DNA of 64,000 nt from Stenotrophomonas sp. UBA2124 (GTDB lineage Bacteria > Pseudomonadota > Gammaproteobacteria > Xanthomonadales > Xanthomonadaceae): contig DCXY01000001.1 in assembly GCA_002329155.1 (NCBI GenBank), forward strand, positions 109,547-173,546, read 5' to 3'. Below the pieces are notes generated by a model. The model was given only the letters and a program-made list of their open reading frames with translations. It did not search any database and was not told the DNA's origin. The position numbers and the translations under genes are program-made. Below, piece after piece: positions 45,141-53,278 of this stretch (position 1 is its first letter; the number at the start of each line of letters is the position of its first letter).

Positions 45141-45141
45141 A

Positions 45142-46300
45142 GCACCCCTCCTCGATCCTCCCCTGCGCCTTCGGCGCAAGGGAGGAGGTGGAAAGTTTGC
45201 TTCGTGTCGGGAATGGGTAGTTTGCCTTGATGACTTCGTTTTCCCGGGTGCGCTGCGCTTACCCGGGCTACAGACCATCTGGCCACGGAAGCCGCCCCCT
45301 CCCTTTGCCGAAGGCAAGGGGAGGGCCGGGGAGGGGTAGGCTCTGCGCTTGGCATAGCGTCGGTTGCCTTTCCATCCAACGCACCCCTCCTCAATCCTCC
45401 CCTGCGCCTTCGGCGCAAGGGAGGAGGTGGAAGCCTTGCTTCGTATCGGGGACGGGCAGTTTTCCGTAATAACTTCGTTTTCCCGGGTGCGCTGCGCTTA
45501 CCCGGGTTACAGACCATCTGGCCACGGAAGCCGCCCCCTCCCTTTGCCGAAGGCAAGGGGAGGGTTGGGGAGGGGTCGGCTCTGCGCTTGGCATAGCGTC
45601 GGTTGCCTTTCCAGCCAAAGCACCCCTCCTCAATCCTCCCCTCCGCCTTCGGCGCAAGGGAGGAGGTGGAAGCTCTGCTTCGTGTCGGGGGTAGGCAGTT
45701 TGCCGTGATGACTTCGTTTTCCCGGGTGCGCTGCGCTTACCCGGGCTACAGACCATCGGGCCACGGAAGCCGCCCCCTCCCTTTGCCGAAGGCAAGGGGA
45801 GGGTTGGGGAGGGGTCGGCTCTGCGCTTGGCATAGCGTCGGTTGCCTTTCCAGCCAAAGCACCCCTCCTCAATCCTCCCCTGCGCCTTCGGCGCAAGGGA
45901 GGAGGTGGAAGCTCTGCTTCGTGTCGGGAACGGGCTGTTTGCCGTAGTGACTTCGTTTTCCCGGGTGCACTGTGCTTACCCAGGCTACGCGGTATCCGGT
46001 CACGGAAGCCGCCCCCTCCCTTTGCCGAAGGCAAGGGGAGGGCCGGGGAGGGGTAGGTTCTGCGCTTGGCCTGGCTTCGGTTGCCTTTCCATCCAACGCA
46101 CCCCTCCTCGATCCTCCCCTGCGCCTTCGGCGCAAGGGAGGAGGTGGAAGCCTTGCTTCGTATCGGGGACGGGCAGTTTTCCGTAATGACTTCGTTTTCC
46201 CGGGTGCGCTTCGCTTACCCGGGCTACAGATCATTCGGCCACGGAAGCCCCCCTCCCTTTGCCGAAAACAAGGGGACGGCTGGGGAGGGGTAGGCTCTGC
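45142..46300. repeat. Tandem array of five 239-bp composite palindromic units
   Basis: Units start with GCACCCCTCC at 45142, 45381, 45620, 45859 and 46098, an exact 239-bp period; the last unit is truncated and more diverged. Each unit has three dyads: A around CTGCGCCTTCGGCGCA, M (CCCGGGT ... ACCCGGG around GCGCTGCGCTT), and B around CTTTGCCGAAGGCAAG. Repeated 114-codon and 134-codon open frames across it are artefacts of the repeat. The array fills the whole gap between two genes. Confidence 0.97.
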
Positions 46301-46324
46301 GGCCTTCAGGCCGGCGAAAAGCCG

Positions 46325-48268
46325 TCAGCGCACCAGCTGTGCGCCGTTCAATGCCAGGCGGATCGCCTCGCACAGCTCGTCCTGCGAGAACGGCTTGAAC
46401 AGCGTGGGATAGCGGCCTTCAATCAGCCCTTCCTGCACCAGCACCTCGCCCGCATAGCCGGTGATGAACAGCAGTGGAGGCGCGTTGCCGCCGCGTTCCA
46501 GCACATGCAGCATGTCCAGTACCGATACCGGCCCCGGCATACGCACGTCGGAGATGATCAGGTCCACCTTCAGGCCAGCGCCCAGGTAATGCAGCGCCGC
46601 CTGCGGGTTGTAGGCGGTGGAAACGCGGTAGCCCAGGTTGTGCAGCATGTCGGCCAGGGCATCGCGCACCTGCGTGTCATCCTCTACCAGCAGCACGTTC
46701 TCCAGACCTTCCGGCGCACCAGCACAGGTGGAGCGCGGCGTGGCGGGCGGCAACACCGCATTGGCGGCAGGCAGCAGCAGGGCCACGGTGGTGCCGGCGT
46801 CGGGTGTGGAATGCACGTCGATGAAACCACCGGCCTGCTCGACGAAACTGGCCACCATCGGCAGGCCCAGCCCCGAGCCCTTGCCCGTTGCCTTGGTGGT
46901 GAAGAAGGGCTCGAACACCCTGGCCCGCACGTCCTCGCTCATGCCCACGCCATCATCACTCACCGTCATCTGCAGGTAGCGCCGTGGCATGCCGTCGCGC
47001 TCGGATACCGTATTGGCCAGCTTCATCACGATACGGCCGCGGCCATTGGTGGCATCGCGGGCATTGACTACGAGGTTGATCAGCGAGTTCTCGAAATAGG
47101 CACGGTCCACCTGCACCGTGCAGATGTCCTGGGCACACTGCAGCACGAACTCACCCTCATCCCCCACCGCCTTGTGCAGCAGGTCGCTGATGTCGGTGAG
47201 CAGCTGGCGCGGGTCCAGCAGGGTGGCGGTGCGTGGCTTGCGGCCGGTGAAGGTCATCAGCTGGGTAGCCATGCGCCCGGCCTTCTCCACTGCCTTCTCG
47301 ATGGTGTGTGCATAGCGCAGCACGGCCTCATCGGCAGTGGCCTTGCGCAGCAGTGAGATGCTCAGCGATATCACCGTGAGCAGATTGTTCAGATCATGCG
47401 CCACGCCGCCGGCCAGGTTGCCCACCAACTCCATCTTCTGCGTGGTGGCCAGCTCGCCCTGCACGCGCAGCAGCTGCTCGATCTTGCGCTGCACATCCTG
47501 CCCGGCGTGGCGCTCGCGCTCCTGCATGGCCAGCTCGCGCTGCTTCAGCCCGCTGATGTCGAAGCTGATGCTGATCCAGTAACTGATGCTGCCATCCACG
47601 CCATATACCGCGGTGCTGACGCTGAGCAGCCAGCGGTAGCTGCCGTCGCTGTCGCGCATGCGGTACTCGACCGGCGCGATCTCGTTGCGGGCCATGCCGT
47701 GGCTGAAATGGCTGTTCAACAGCAGCACATCGTCCGGGTGCACCAGGTGTATCCAGTCATCCACATGGAACTGCTGCACCTGGGTGTGGCCATACAGGTG
47801 ACGCTTGACCGCATCGTTGAGCCAGAAAATCTCCCCGCTGCGGGAAAACAGGCAGACAAAGCAGTGGCTGACATTGAGCGCGGTAAGGAACAGGTAGGGC
47901 GAGAGGCCATCAGAAGCCGCGTCGGCAGGCCCGATCTCGCGCGCGAAACACTGCACCAGCGGGGTGCCGCCGGGGCTGCGCAGGGGCACGAACAGCAGTG
48001 CATAGCCCAGCTCGGGGCGTACCAGCCGGCATTCGCTCTCGATGGCGCGGCAGGTGGCCAGCTCGGCCTGCACCGCCGTGTCCTCCCACAGGCGTGCAGC
48101 GCCGCCGGTGCTGGCGTGCGCGGCCACCAGCAGGGCATTGAACGCGGGGTTCTGCATGTAGGGGTGCGAGGCCCCGCCCACCAGCAGCGCGAACGGCACC
48201 GACGTGCGCTGCATGCCTTGGCACAGCGCCGTCACCATCGGGTCAGGGGCGTTCAGGGCGGGCTCCAT
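46325..48268 (-). CDS. Hybrid sensor histidine kinase with PAS and receiver domains
   Basis: 647 residues from the ATG at 48268. Residues about 1-145 have no recognised domain; a PAS domain follows (RSGEIFWLNDAVKRHLYGHT, HPDDVLLLNSHFS). The kinase has the H-box NLAGGVAHDLNNLLTV, N-box NARDATN, G1 DDGVGMS and G2 GSGLGLPMV. A C-terminal receiver has VLLVEDDTQVR, phospho-Asp in IISDVRMPGPVS and Lys in LFKPFSQ. There is no membrane segment, so it is a cytoplasmic sensor. A 79-bp gap separates it from the upstream unknown gene. Confidence 0.92.
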   Translation of the reverse strand: MEPALNAPDPMVTALCQGMQRTSVPFALLVGGASHPYMQNPAFNALLVAAHASTGGAARLWEDTAVQAELATCRAIESECRLVRPELGYALLFVPLRSPGGTPLVQCFAREIGPADAASDGLSPYLFLTALNVSHCFVCLFSRSGEIFWLNDAVKRHLYGHTQVQQFHVDDWIHLVHPDDVLLLNSHFSHGMARNEIAPVEYRMRDSDGSYRWLLSVSTAVYGVDGSISYWISISFDISGLKQRELAMQERERHAGQDVQRKIEQLLRVQGELATTQKMELVGNLAGGVAHDLNNLLTVISLSISLLRKATADEAVLRYAHTIEKAVEKAGRMATQLMTFTGRKPRTATLLDPRQLLTDISDLLHKAVGDEGEFVLQCAQDICTVQVDRAYFENSLINLVVNARDATNGRGRIVMKLANTVSERDGMPRRYLQMTVSDDGVGMSEDVRARVFEPFFTTKATGKGSGLGLPMVASFVEQAGGFIDVHSTPDAGTTVALLLPAANAVLPPATPRSTCAGAPEGLENVLLVEDDTQVRDALADMLHNLGYRVSTAYNPQAALHYLGAGLKVDLIISDVRMPGPVSVLDMLHVLERGGNAPPLLFITGYAGEVLVQEGLIEGRYPTLFKPFSQDELCEAIRLALNGAQLVR

Positions 48269-48347
48269 GACAGGCTTGCCATATGAATTGGGACCAGAGT
48301 CTAGACCGCCACCTGGCGGCCGGTCGTCACGGCGCCGTGACCTGCAT

Positions 48348-48929
48348 TCAGGCAATGCGCTCGACCCGGCTGCCACGGCACAGCGGGTAGCTGACCAGCA
48401 GCGGGCGGAGGGCCGCATGCATGCGCGTGAAGCTGTTTCCATACATGTACAGGGCGGTTTCGCCTTGGCCCTGCCAATGGCTGTTGAGCATGCCGATGCC
48501 CTGCAGGCGCCGCTCGCATTCCTCGTATACGTGCTCGGTGTCGCAGCTCTGGTAGACATCGGCAGGCAGGCCGGTGTCGTCCAGGTACAGGGCAAGGCCC
48601 TCGTGGCGGCCCATGGCGATGGGAGCATCGCGGTCGGGGAGGGTGATGTAGGAGCCCTTGGGCGCCAGCATCGCCTCGAACAGGCGCGTGGTCCTGCCGA
48701 TGCTTTCGGTATCCATCGAATCCATCAATATCTCGATGTCGCAGCTGGCCACCTCGCCGTTGGGCGCCAGGCGTGAGCCGCCGCCCAGCACGTCGGCGCT
48801 GATGTTGTAGGCCTGGCAGGCGTCATTGAAGGCATCCTCCAGCGCCACGCGGTGCTCAGGCTGCAGGCGTGCGTTGAGGGTGACGGTGATGATGCCGGGG
48901 CGGTGTTCACCCTGATCGGCCTGTTGCAT
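48348..48929 (-). CDS. Hypothetical protein upstream of the hybrid kinase
   Basis: 193 residues, ATG preceded by AAGGGAG. The protein is soluble: an N-terminal beta-like part (GIITVTLNARLQPEHRVALE), then DILMDSMDT-like text and ALYLDDTGLPADVYQSCDTE. No motif recognised. It is transcribed toward the hybrid kinase and may be cotranscribed with it; it may also belong to the nitrilase-methyltransferase region on the same strand. Confidence 0.65.
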   Translation of the reverse strand: MQQADQGEHRPGIITVTLNARLQPEHRVALEDAFNDACQAYNISADVLGGGSRLAPNGEVASCDIEILMDSMDTESIGRTTRLFEAMLAPKGSYITLPDRDAPIAMGRHEGLALYLDDTGLPADVYQSCDTEHVYEECERRLQGIGMLNSHWQGQGETALYMYGNSFTRMHAALRPLLVSYPLCRGSRVERIA

Positions 48930-49095
48930 GGTGCGTGCTCCCTTGCCGCGAACGGACGTGCCGGCCGCTGGCATTGCGTGGCTGGCTGCCGTCAGTATCG
49001 GCAGGGAAATGTGCACGAACGGTGTTGCCTGTGTTGCACGAACGATGACGGCGCCGGGTGGGGCGCCGTGCTTCATCGCATGTGCCTGCGCAGGC

Positions 49096-50238
49096 TCACT
49101 TCCAGCGCGATTTGCCGCGGATGTAGCGCGCGGCGTCCTCCAGCGAGGTGGGTAGGTATTCGGACCACAGGTTCGGCGGGTAGGCGTTCTGGTAGGTGTC
49201 GTAGGCGTCGCGGAACAGATCCATGTGCACCACCGGCTGGCGCTTGCGCGCGCGCAGCTCGGCAATGGGGATGCGGCCGAGCACCAGCGTCTCTTCCTTG
49301 CTCTGTGCCTCGGCGATGGCCTTGCCGGTGGGGTCGTACAGCGCGGTACCGCCCGAGCCCGGGTCATCGAAATAAGGCCCGTTGTCCGGCGAAATGGAGT
49401 TGTTGACGATGGACGAATACACGCCGTTGTACATGGCGCAGGCGGCCACATCCAGCTCGGAGAAGCCGCCCGACGCGGTGCGCAGGAACACCTCCGCGCC
49501 CTTGAACGCCATCGCCCGGAACAGCTCCGGCTCACGCTGGGTGGAACTGGTGCAGATGTTGCCCAGCGGCGTGCGGGTGACCGGCACCACCGCATCACGG
49601 CCATACATTTCCACGTAGCGGTCCAGCACGTCGTAGGTGGTGGTGGTGAACAGCTCGAAATCCGGGAACGCGCCCTTCAGATTGCGCGCCTTCCAGTGCT
49701 TGTCCACGATCTCGCCCTTGTCATTCATGATCGTGGTGATGGACAGCACGTGGCCCGGCCAGTCCGGGTCGGTGGCGTAGGCGCCGAACACGATCCAGGT
49801 GCCGTACTGGCGCGCCTTTCTGGCGATGGCCTCGGTTTCCTCGCCGGGAATGGTGATGGCGAACTTGAGGATTTCATCGCGCGTCCACTTGCGCCAGCCG
49901 GTGAGCGGGAATTCGTGGAACTGCAGCAGGTCGGGCTTGGCGTGGTAGTGCGCCTTGTCGATGAGCTCCAGCATGTGCGCCAGGTTGCGCTTGGTGCCCG
50001 CCTTCCATTCCCTGGCATCGAAGCTGTGCACGCGTGACTGCACCAGGCCCAGCATCCACGCCGGCTTGGCCAGCTCCACCGTTTCATAGGTGCCATCGGT
50101 GCGCTCGTTCAGCGCGTCCGGGCCCTTGCCCATGGCGGCCTGTGCCGGCGCCGGGGCACCCAGCAGGATGGGGCCGACGGCGCCCAGTGCGGCCAGGCCG
50201 GCGGCGCTGCCCAGGAAGTGTCTGCGGGAGTTGCTCAT
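49096..50238 (-). CDS. Tat-exported nitrilase/amidase family enzyme
   Basis: 380 residues. SRRHFLGSAAG with an AQAA cleavage region is a twin-arginine signal. The carbon-nitrogen hydrolase fold shows the catalytic Glu in LLQFHEFPLTGW (about 109), a Lys in VDKHWKARN (about 183) and the nucleophile Cys in GNICTSST (about 229), followed by EPELFRAMAFKGAEVFLRTA. Such enzymes hydrolyse nitriles, amides or carbamoyl groups; export to the periplasm is rare in the family. It is the last minus-strand gene of the cluster and is separated from the upstream genes by a terminator. Confidence 0.88.
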   Translation of the reverse strand: MSNSRRHFLGSAAGLAALGAVGPILLGAPAPAQAAMGKGPDALNERTDGTYETVELAKPAWMLGLVQSRVHSFDAREWKAGTKRNLAHMLELIDKAHYHAKPDLLQFHEFPLTGWRKWTRDEILKFAITIPGEETEAIARKARQYGTWIVFGAYATDPDWPGHVLSITTIMNDKGEIVDKHWKARNLKGAFPDFELFTTTTYDVLDRYVEMYGRDAVVPVTRTPLGNICTSSTQREPELFRAMAFKGAEVFLRTASGGFSELDVAACAMYNGVYSSIVNNSISPDNGPYFDDPGSGGTALYDPTGKAIAEAQSKEETLVLGRIPIAELRARKRQPVVHMDLFRDAYDTYQNAYPPNLWSEYLPTSLEDAARYIRGKSRWK

Positions 50239-50256
50239 CTGTTACCTCATGGTTGA

Positions 50257-50296
50257 AATGAAAACAGCCCCGGAGCGCAGGGCGCCCCGGGGCTGT
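50257..50296 (-). terminator. Terminator between the DUF3598-like and nitrilase genes
   Basis: On the minus strand ACAGCCCCGG ... CCGGGGCTGT (50264-50273 with 50287-50296, inner GCGC pair) is followed by TTTCATTTC, 37 bp after the stop of the upstream gene. Confidence 0.85.
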
Positions 50297-50332
50297 ATCA
50301 GTTGTGATGCTCGAACCGCACGGCGGGGCCGG

Positions 50333-50839
50333 TCAGATCGCCTCGCCGTTGAAGCTGTGGCCCTTGATCTTCTGCCAGTCGCGGCTGACGAACTTCTCGT
50401 CGATCAGGGTGCGCTGCACCAGCACGCCGTTCTTGTACCAATGCCACACGCGGTTGCGCAGCTGGCCGCAGTCGGAGAGCTGGATCATTTCGTACAGCTC
50501 AAGGCCTTCCTCGCCCTTGCGCTTCCAGTACAGCATCACGCTGCGGTGGTAGTCGTCCAGCGGCACTTCGGCGGCCCAGCCATAGATCAGCTCGTTGTCG
50601 AAGATGATGCGGCCAAACTCGTAGCGGGTCGGGAAGTCGCGCACTTCCACCTTGCCGTCGGCCCAGCTGTAGTGGTTGGTCTGGTGGTACGGCACCTTGT
50701 CGTCGCCGGTGAAGCGGCAGATCAGGCGCGACTTGTGCTCGTCGATCTTGTCGCCGTTGGCGTCGTAGTAGCGGTAAACACCATCCCACACGCCTTCGTG
50801 CTTGGCCAGGACGGGCATGTGTTTCTGCATGTCGATCAT
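50333..50839 (-). CDS. DUF3598-like lipocalin-type protein
   Basis: 168 residues from the ATG at 50839, chosen because AAAGGA stands 8 bases before it; an ATG six codons upstream (50857) is also open. The sequence HEGVWDGVYRYYDANGDKID, then DFPTRYEFGRIIFDNELIYG and a series of alternating beta-type segments resemble DUF3598/lipocalin-like beta barrels that bind small hydrophobic molecules. It is a soluble cytoplasmic protein by sequence. The core of the shared AT-rich motif falls between its ribosome-binding site and start. Confidence 0.7.
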   Translation of the reverse strand: MIDMQKHMPVLAKHEGVWDGVYRYYDANGDKIDEHKSRLICRFTGDDKVPYHQTNHYSWADGKVEVRDFPTRYEFGRIIFDNELIYGWAAEVPLDDYHRSVMLYWKRKGEEGLELYEMIQLSDCGQLRNRVWHWYKNGVLVQRTLIDEKFVSRDWQKIKGHSFNGEAI

Positions 50840-50847
50840 ATAGCTAT
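50838..50847. promoter_or_regulatory. Partial copy of the AT-rich palindrome
   Basis: ATATAGCTAT, ten bases of the palindrome at 52476-52494 and 53169-53187, overlaps the translation start zone of the DUF3598-like gene. It may be a weaker operator or chance. Confidence 0.35.
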
Positions 50848-50886
50848 CCTTTGTCATGAACGGTGATGGTTGGCGCGCGTGGCGCC

Positions 50887-51249
50887 TTACTGGTCTCGAA
50901 GTTCATCCATGACTTCTTCCATCGGCACGTCCATAGCACCGCCTTCCAGCGCCTCGGTTTCCTGCTGCACGATGCGCAGCACCCGGGCGATGTATTCCTT
51001 CATCCACAGCGTCCGCTGTGCTTCGGCCTTGCGGTCGGGCTGGAACTGGTCCAGTTCCTCGCGGCTGAGCAGGCCTTTGTGTTCGATCAGGCGTTCCAGC
51101 GCATCCAGGCGCTGGTGGGTCACCGCGTTCTCCATTGCGATGGCCATGGCGATGGAGAGCACGCGCTCCACGTCAGGGTCTTTGAAAAAGTAGGGGCGCT
51201 TGCCCTTGGCGCGGGTGCCGGCCAGGGCGATGGGGTCGATGCTGCTCAT
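50887..51249 (-). CDS. Hypothetical protein of the methyltransferase operon
   Basis: 120 residues from the ATG at 51249, which overlaps the methyltransferase stop (ATGA). It is predicted largely helical with a coiled-coil-like middle (THQRLDALERLIEHKGLLSR) and an acidic end (VPMEEVMDELRDQ). KGKRPYFFKDPDVERVLSIA near the start is the most distinctive text. No family recognised; a subunit or accessory role beside the methyltransferase or the nitrilase-type enzyme is possible. Confidence 0.75.
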   Translation of the reverse strand: MSSIDPIALAGTRAKGKRPYFFKDPDVERVLSIAMAIAMENAVTHQRLDALERLIEHKGLLSREELDQFQPDRKAEAQRTLWMKEYIARVLRIVQQETEALEGGAMDVPMEEVMDELRDQ

Positions 51250-52433
51250 GCCTTCCACACTCCGAACATGGTCCACAGCGCGGCGCGGCCGTGGTCTTCG
51301 CCGCTTTCGCTGGCCACCGGGAAGATGTCCCGGTCCACCACGCCACGCACCTTGGTCTCGAAATACCGCTCCGGGTCGAAGCCGGCCTGGGCCATCATCT
51401 GGCGCAGGTCGTACTCGTGCATCACGCTCCAGAACGGCTCGTTGTTGTTGTACGCATCCCAGTCACGGATGAACTGCTCGTACGGGTCCATGCCGTGGTA
51501 CTGCGGCTGCTCCAGGTGCGCGGTGAGGCCACCGGGCGCCAGCAGGCGGTTGATCTCGCGCAGCTTCACCGGCATCGCCCTGGACGAGCTTTCGTGCCAG
51601 AACATGGCGGTGGTGATCAGGTCGAAGTGGCCATCGGGGTAATCCAGTGCCTCGCCGTTGGCCTGGCGGAACACAATGTTGTTCACGCCCAGCGCACGGG
51701 CGCGTGCATGGGCATAGCGCAGCATCGGCGCGGCCACGTCCACGGCCACCACTTCGGCATCGGGGAATGCCTGGGCCAGCGGCACTATGTTGTGGCCAAC
51801 CGTGCAGCCGATGTCCAGGATGCGGCGCGGCTTGAAGTCCGGGTGTTCTTCCTTCAACCACTGTGCCAGCGCCTGGCCGCCACCATCGTTGTAGCGGCCC
51901 AGCATGCCGCCGGTGGTGGCGAAGATGCCGCAGTCGTAGTTCGCCGCCGCCGACACGTCATCGGCCAGCAGTTCGGTGTGGTAGCCGCCGGGCATGCAGT
52001 GGATGTCCACCGCGCTGGAGTAGCGCGGCACCTGCACGCCGGGGTCCAGCTGCAGGCCGTCATCACTGGCGTTGAGCGCGCGTGCCTTGTCGATCAGCGC
52101 ATCCACCTGCTTGAGTACCAGGCCACGGCCTGCCTGCTGGCGCATCTCCATGCTGCTGCGGCGCAGGGCGCTCCAGGTCTGGTAGATCGCATCGCCGGCC
52201 ATCGCCTTGCGTACTTCGTGGCGGGTTTCCGGTGCGCGCCCCTTTTCTTTCTCGAACGCCGGCTTGACCCGGCGCTCATAGGCAACCTTCACCTTCGGGC
52301 TGAGCTGAGTGGCGAGGTAGCCGTTGAGGTTGGCCAGGAAATCGAAGCGCGCGGTGTCGTCCAGCGCACTCTTTGGAAAGACCGCATGGCGGCCTACGTG
52401 TTGCCAGCTTGGGGGCAGATTCTGCTCGCTCAT
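51246..52433 (-). CDS. Class I SAM-dependent methyltransferase
   Basis: 395 residues. About 190 N-terminal residues have no recognised domain (TYQTWSALRRSSMEMRQQAG-like helical text); the methyltransferase core then shows RRILDIGCTVGHNIVPLAQA (motif I), AEVVAVDVAAPML, GEALDYPDGHFDLITTAMFW and NRLLAPGGL. It belongs to the UbiE/COQ5-like fold group and should transfer a methyl group to an unknown acceptor. It is the first gene after the minus-strand promoter and its upstream region contains the 19-bp AT-rich motif. Confidence 0.88.
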   Translation of the reverse strand: MSEQNLPPSWQHVGRHAVFPKSALDDTARFDFLANLNGYLATQLSPKVKVAYERRVKPAFEKEKGRAPETRHEVRKAMAGDAIYQTWSALRRSSMEMRQQAGRGLVLKQVDALIDKARALNASDDGLQLDPGVQVPRYSSAVDIHCMPGGYHTELLADDVSAAANYDCGIFATTGGMLGRYNDGGGQALAQWLKEEHPDFKPRRILDIGCTVGHNIVPLAQAFPDAEVVAVDVAAPMLRYAHARARALGVNNIVFRQANGEALDYPDGHFDLITTAMFWHESSSRAMPVKLREINRLLAPGGLTAHLEQPQYHGMDPYEQFIRDWDAYNNNEPFWSVMHEYDLRQMMAQAGFDPERYFETKVRGVVDRDIFPVASESGEDHGRAALWTMFGVWKA

Positions 52434-52475
52434 GGGACAAGGCTCCGGGCGCGGGAAGCGGGCTCGCTTCAAGTT

Positions 52476-52494
52476 CTAATGATATAGCTATATG
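52476..52494. promoter_or_regulatory. 19-bp AT-rich operator candidate, methyltransferase side
   Basis: CTAATGATATAGCTATATG contains the perfect palindrome ATATAGCTATAT. An identical 19-mer lies at 53169-53187 before the plus-strand unit. Here it is 43 bp upstream of the methyltransferase start and covers the candidate -10 element. Confidence 0.8.
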
Positions 52495-52516
52495 ACATAT
52501 TCGTTTCGGTGGTCAA
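52487..52516 (-). promoter_or_regulatory. Promoter candidate of the minus-strand unit
   Basis: Read on the minus strand, TTGACC is followed after 18 bases by TATAGC, which lies in the palindrome. The methyltransferase ATG is about 54 bp downstream. Confidence 0.5.
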
Positions 52517-53150
52517 GCTAAATGTCCAGACCTTTGCAGTGCTTTGATCTGGATCAATTTCGCCCGACTTTCGATGCTGCGCAGCAGCATGGCCACGGCT
52601 GCATGACATGCATGCAGCACGGCCCTGGTCCGTGCCGTGATCAAGCTGGCTGTACTGCCGGCGCGCATGGTGCTCGTGGCACTGCTGGCAGCGCCTGCCG
52701 TGGCGTGGTGTGGCAAATGCACGCTTTGCGACTGCGCGTTGCTGGTGCCTGCATCGCATAGCTGCACATCGCACGCAGGCGGACATAAGACAAAAGAAAG
52801 TGTTCGGCCGCTGAGGCATCGCCACCTTCAACTGCTGCATGCGCGTGCCATGTGGCACGCGTTGCCACGCATCCGTGCCGCGCTGGAGCACGTGCGGTAA
52901 GCGTGGCCAGCCGGCGGTGAGGTGAGGGGCTTGAACGCTTTCCCACGACAGCCACCGTGTGTGCTGCCGGTGCCAGGGCCGGTGCCATGCCGGCAACCGT
53001 GCCTGCTGGCCAGGCGCGGCCGTCTTCACACGGTCAGCGGCTCGAATCATGTTGCAAAGCAACAAGTTGCGCAGCAGGGGCGGGCCTGCGCCGGGTTGCG
53101 TCTTCACGCGCCCAGCAGCGGCGAGGGGGTGCCCGAAAAGGTGTTACAAA

Positions 53151-53164
53151 TGATTGGACAATCA
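53151..53164. promoter_or_regulatory. Second dyad in the plus-strand promoter
   Basis: TGATTG-GA-CAATCA is a perfect 6-bp inverted repeat, of the size bound by TetR-type dimers, and overlaps the candidate -35 element. It has no copy in the minus-strand promoter. Confidence 0.45.
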
Positions 53165-53181
53165 TGTACTAATGATATAGC
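53154..53181 (+). promoter_or_regulatory. Promoter candidate of the plus-strand unit
   Basis: TTGGAC and TATAGC with a 16-base spacer; the -10 candidate is inside the AT-rich palindrome, as in the minus-strand promoter. Confidence 0.5.
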
Positions 53182-53187
53182 TATATG
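53169..53187. promoter_or_regulatory. 19-bp AT-rich operator candidate, plus-strand side
   Basis: Exact copy of the 19-mer at 52476-52494, 91 bp upstream of the DUF1838 gene start. In this GC-rich genome an exact AT-rich 19-mer at both promoters of a divergent cluster is unlikely to be accidental. Confidence 0.8.
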
Positions 53188-53278
53188 TCATCTTCGACGG
53201 GTCGAAAGGCCTGTCTTCCGTGATCCCGAGCCGGCCTGGGTACATGCCCTGCCAGCTCACTTCAGCCGGGGGTAGGGC

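Larger units (their letters stand above)
52434..53278. other. Long divergent control region
   Basis: About 845 bp between the divergent units with no convincing gene. The ends hold the two promoter/palindrome sites. The middle (about 52550-53120) is a GC-rich mixture with open frames on both strands that are Cys/His/Arg-rich, lack ribosome-binding sites and resemble no protein. A GTG-start frame at 52637-52900 has a signal-peptide-like beginning but no other support. No regulator gene is present. Confidence 0.5.

Noticed and set aside
45137..46234. Four to five repeated 114- and 134-codon open frames that might be a tandem gene family
   Set aside because: They recur with the 239-bp unit and run across palindromes; no ribosome-binding site or protein-like pattern.
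52637..52900. An 87-codon frame with a signal-peptide-like start and Cys-rich body
   Set aside because: No ribosome-binding site, odd composition (His/Arg-rich tail) and no conservation evidence.
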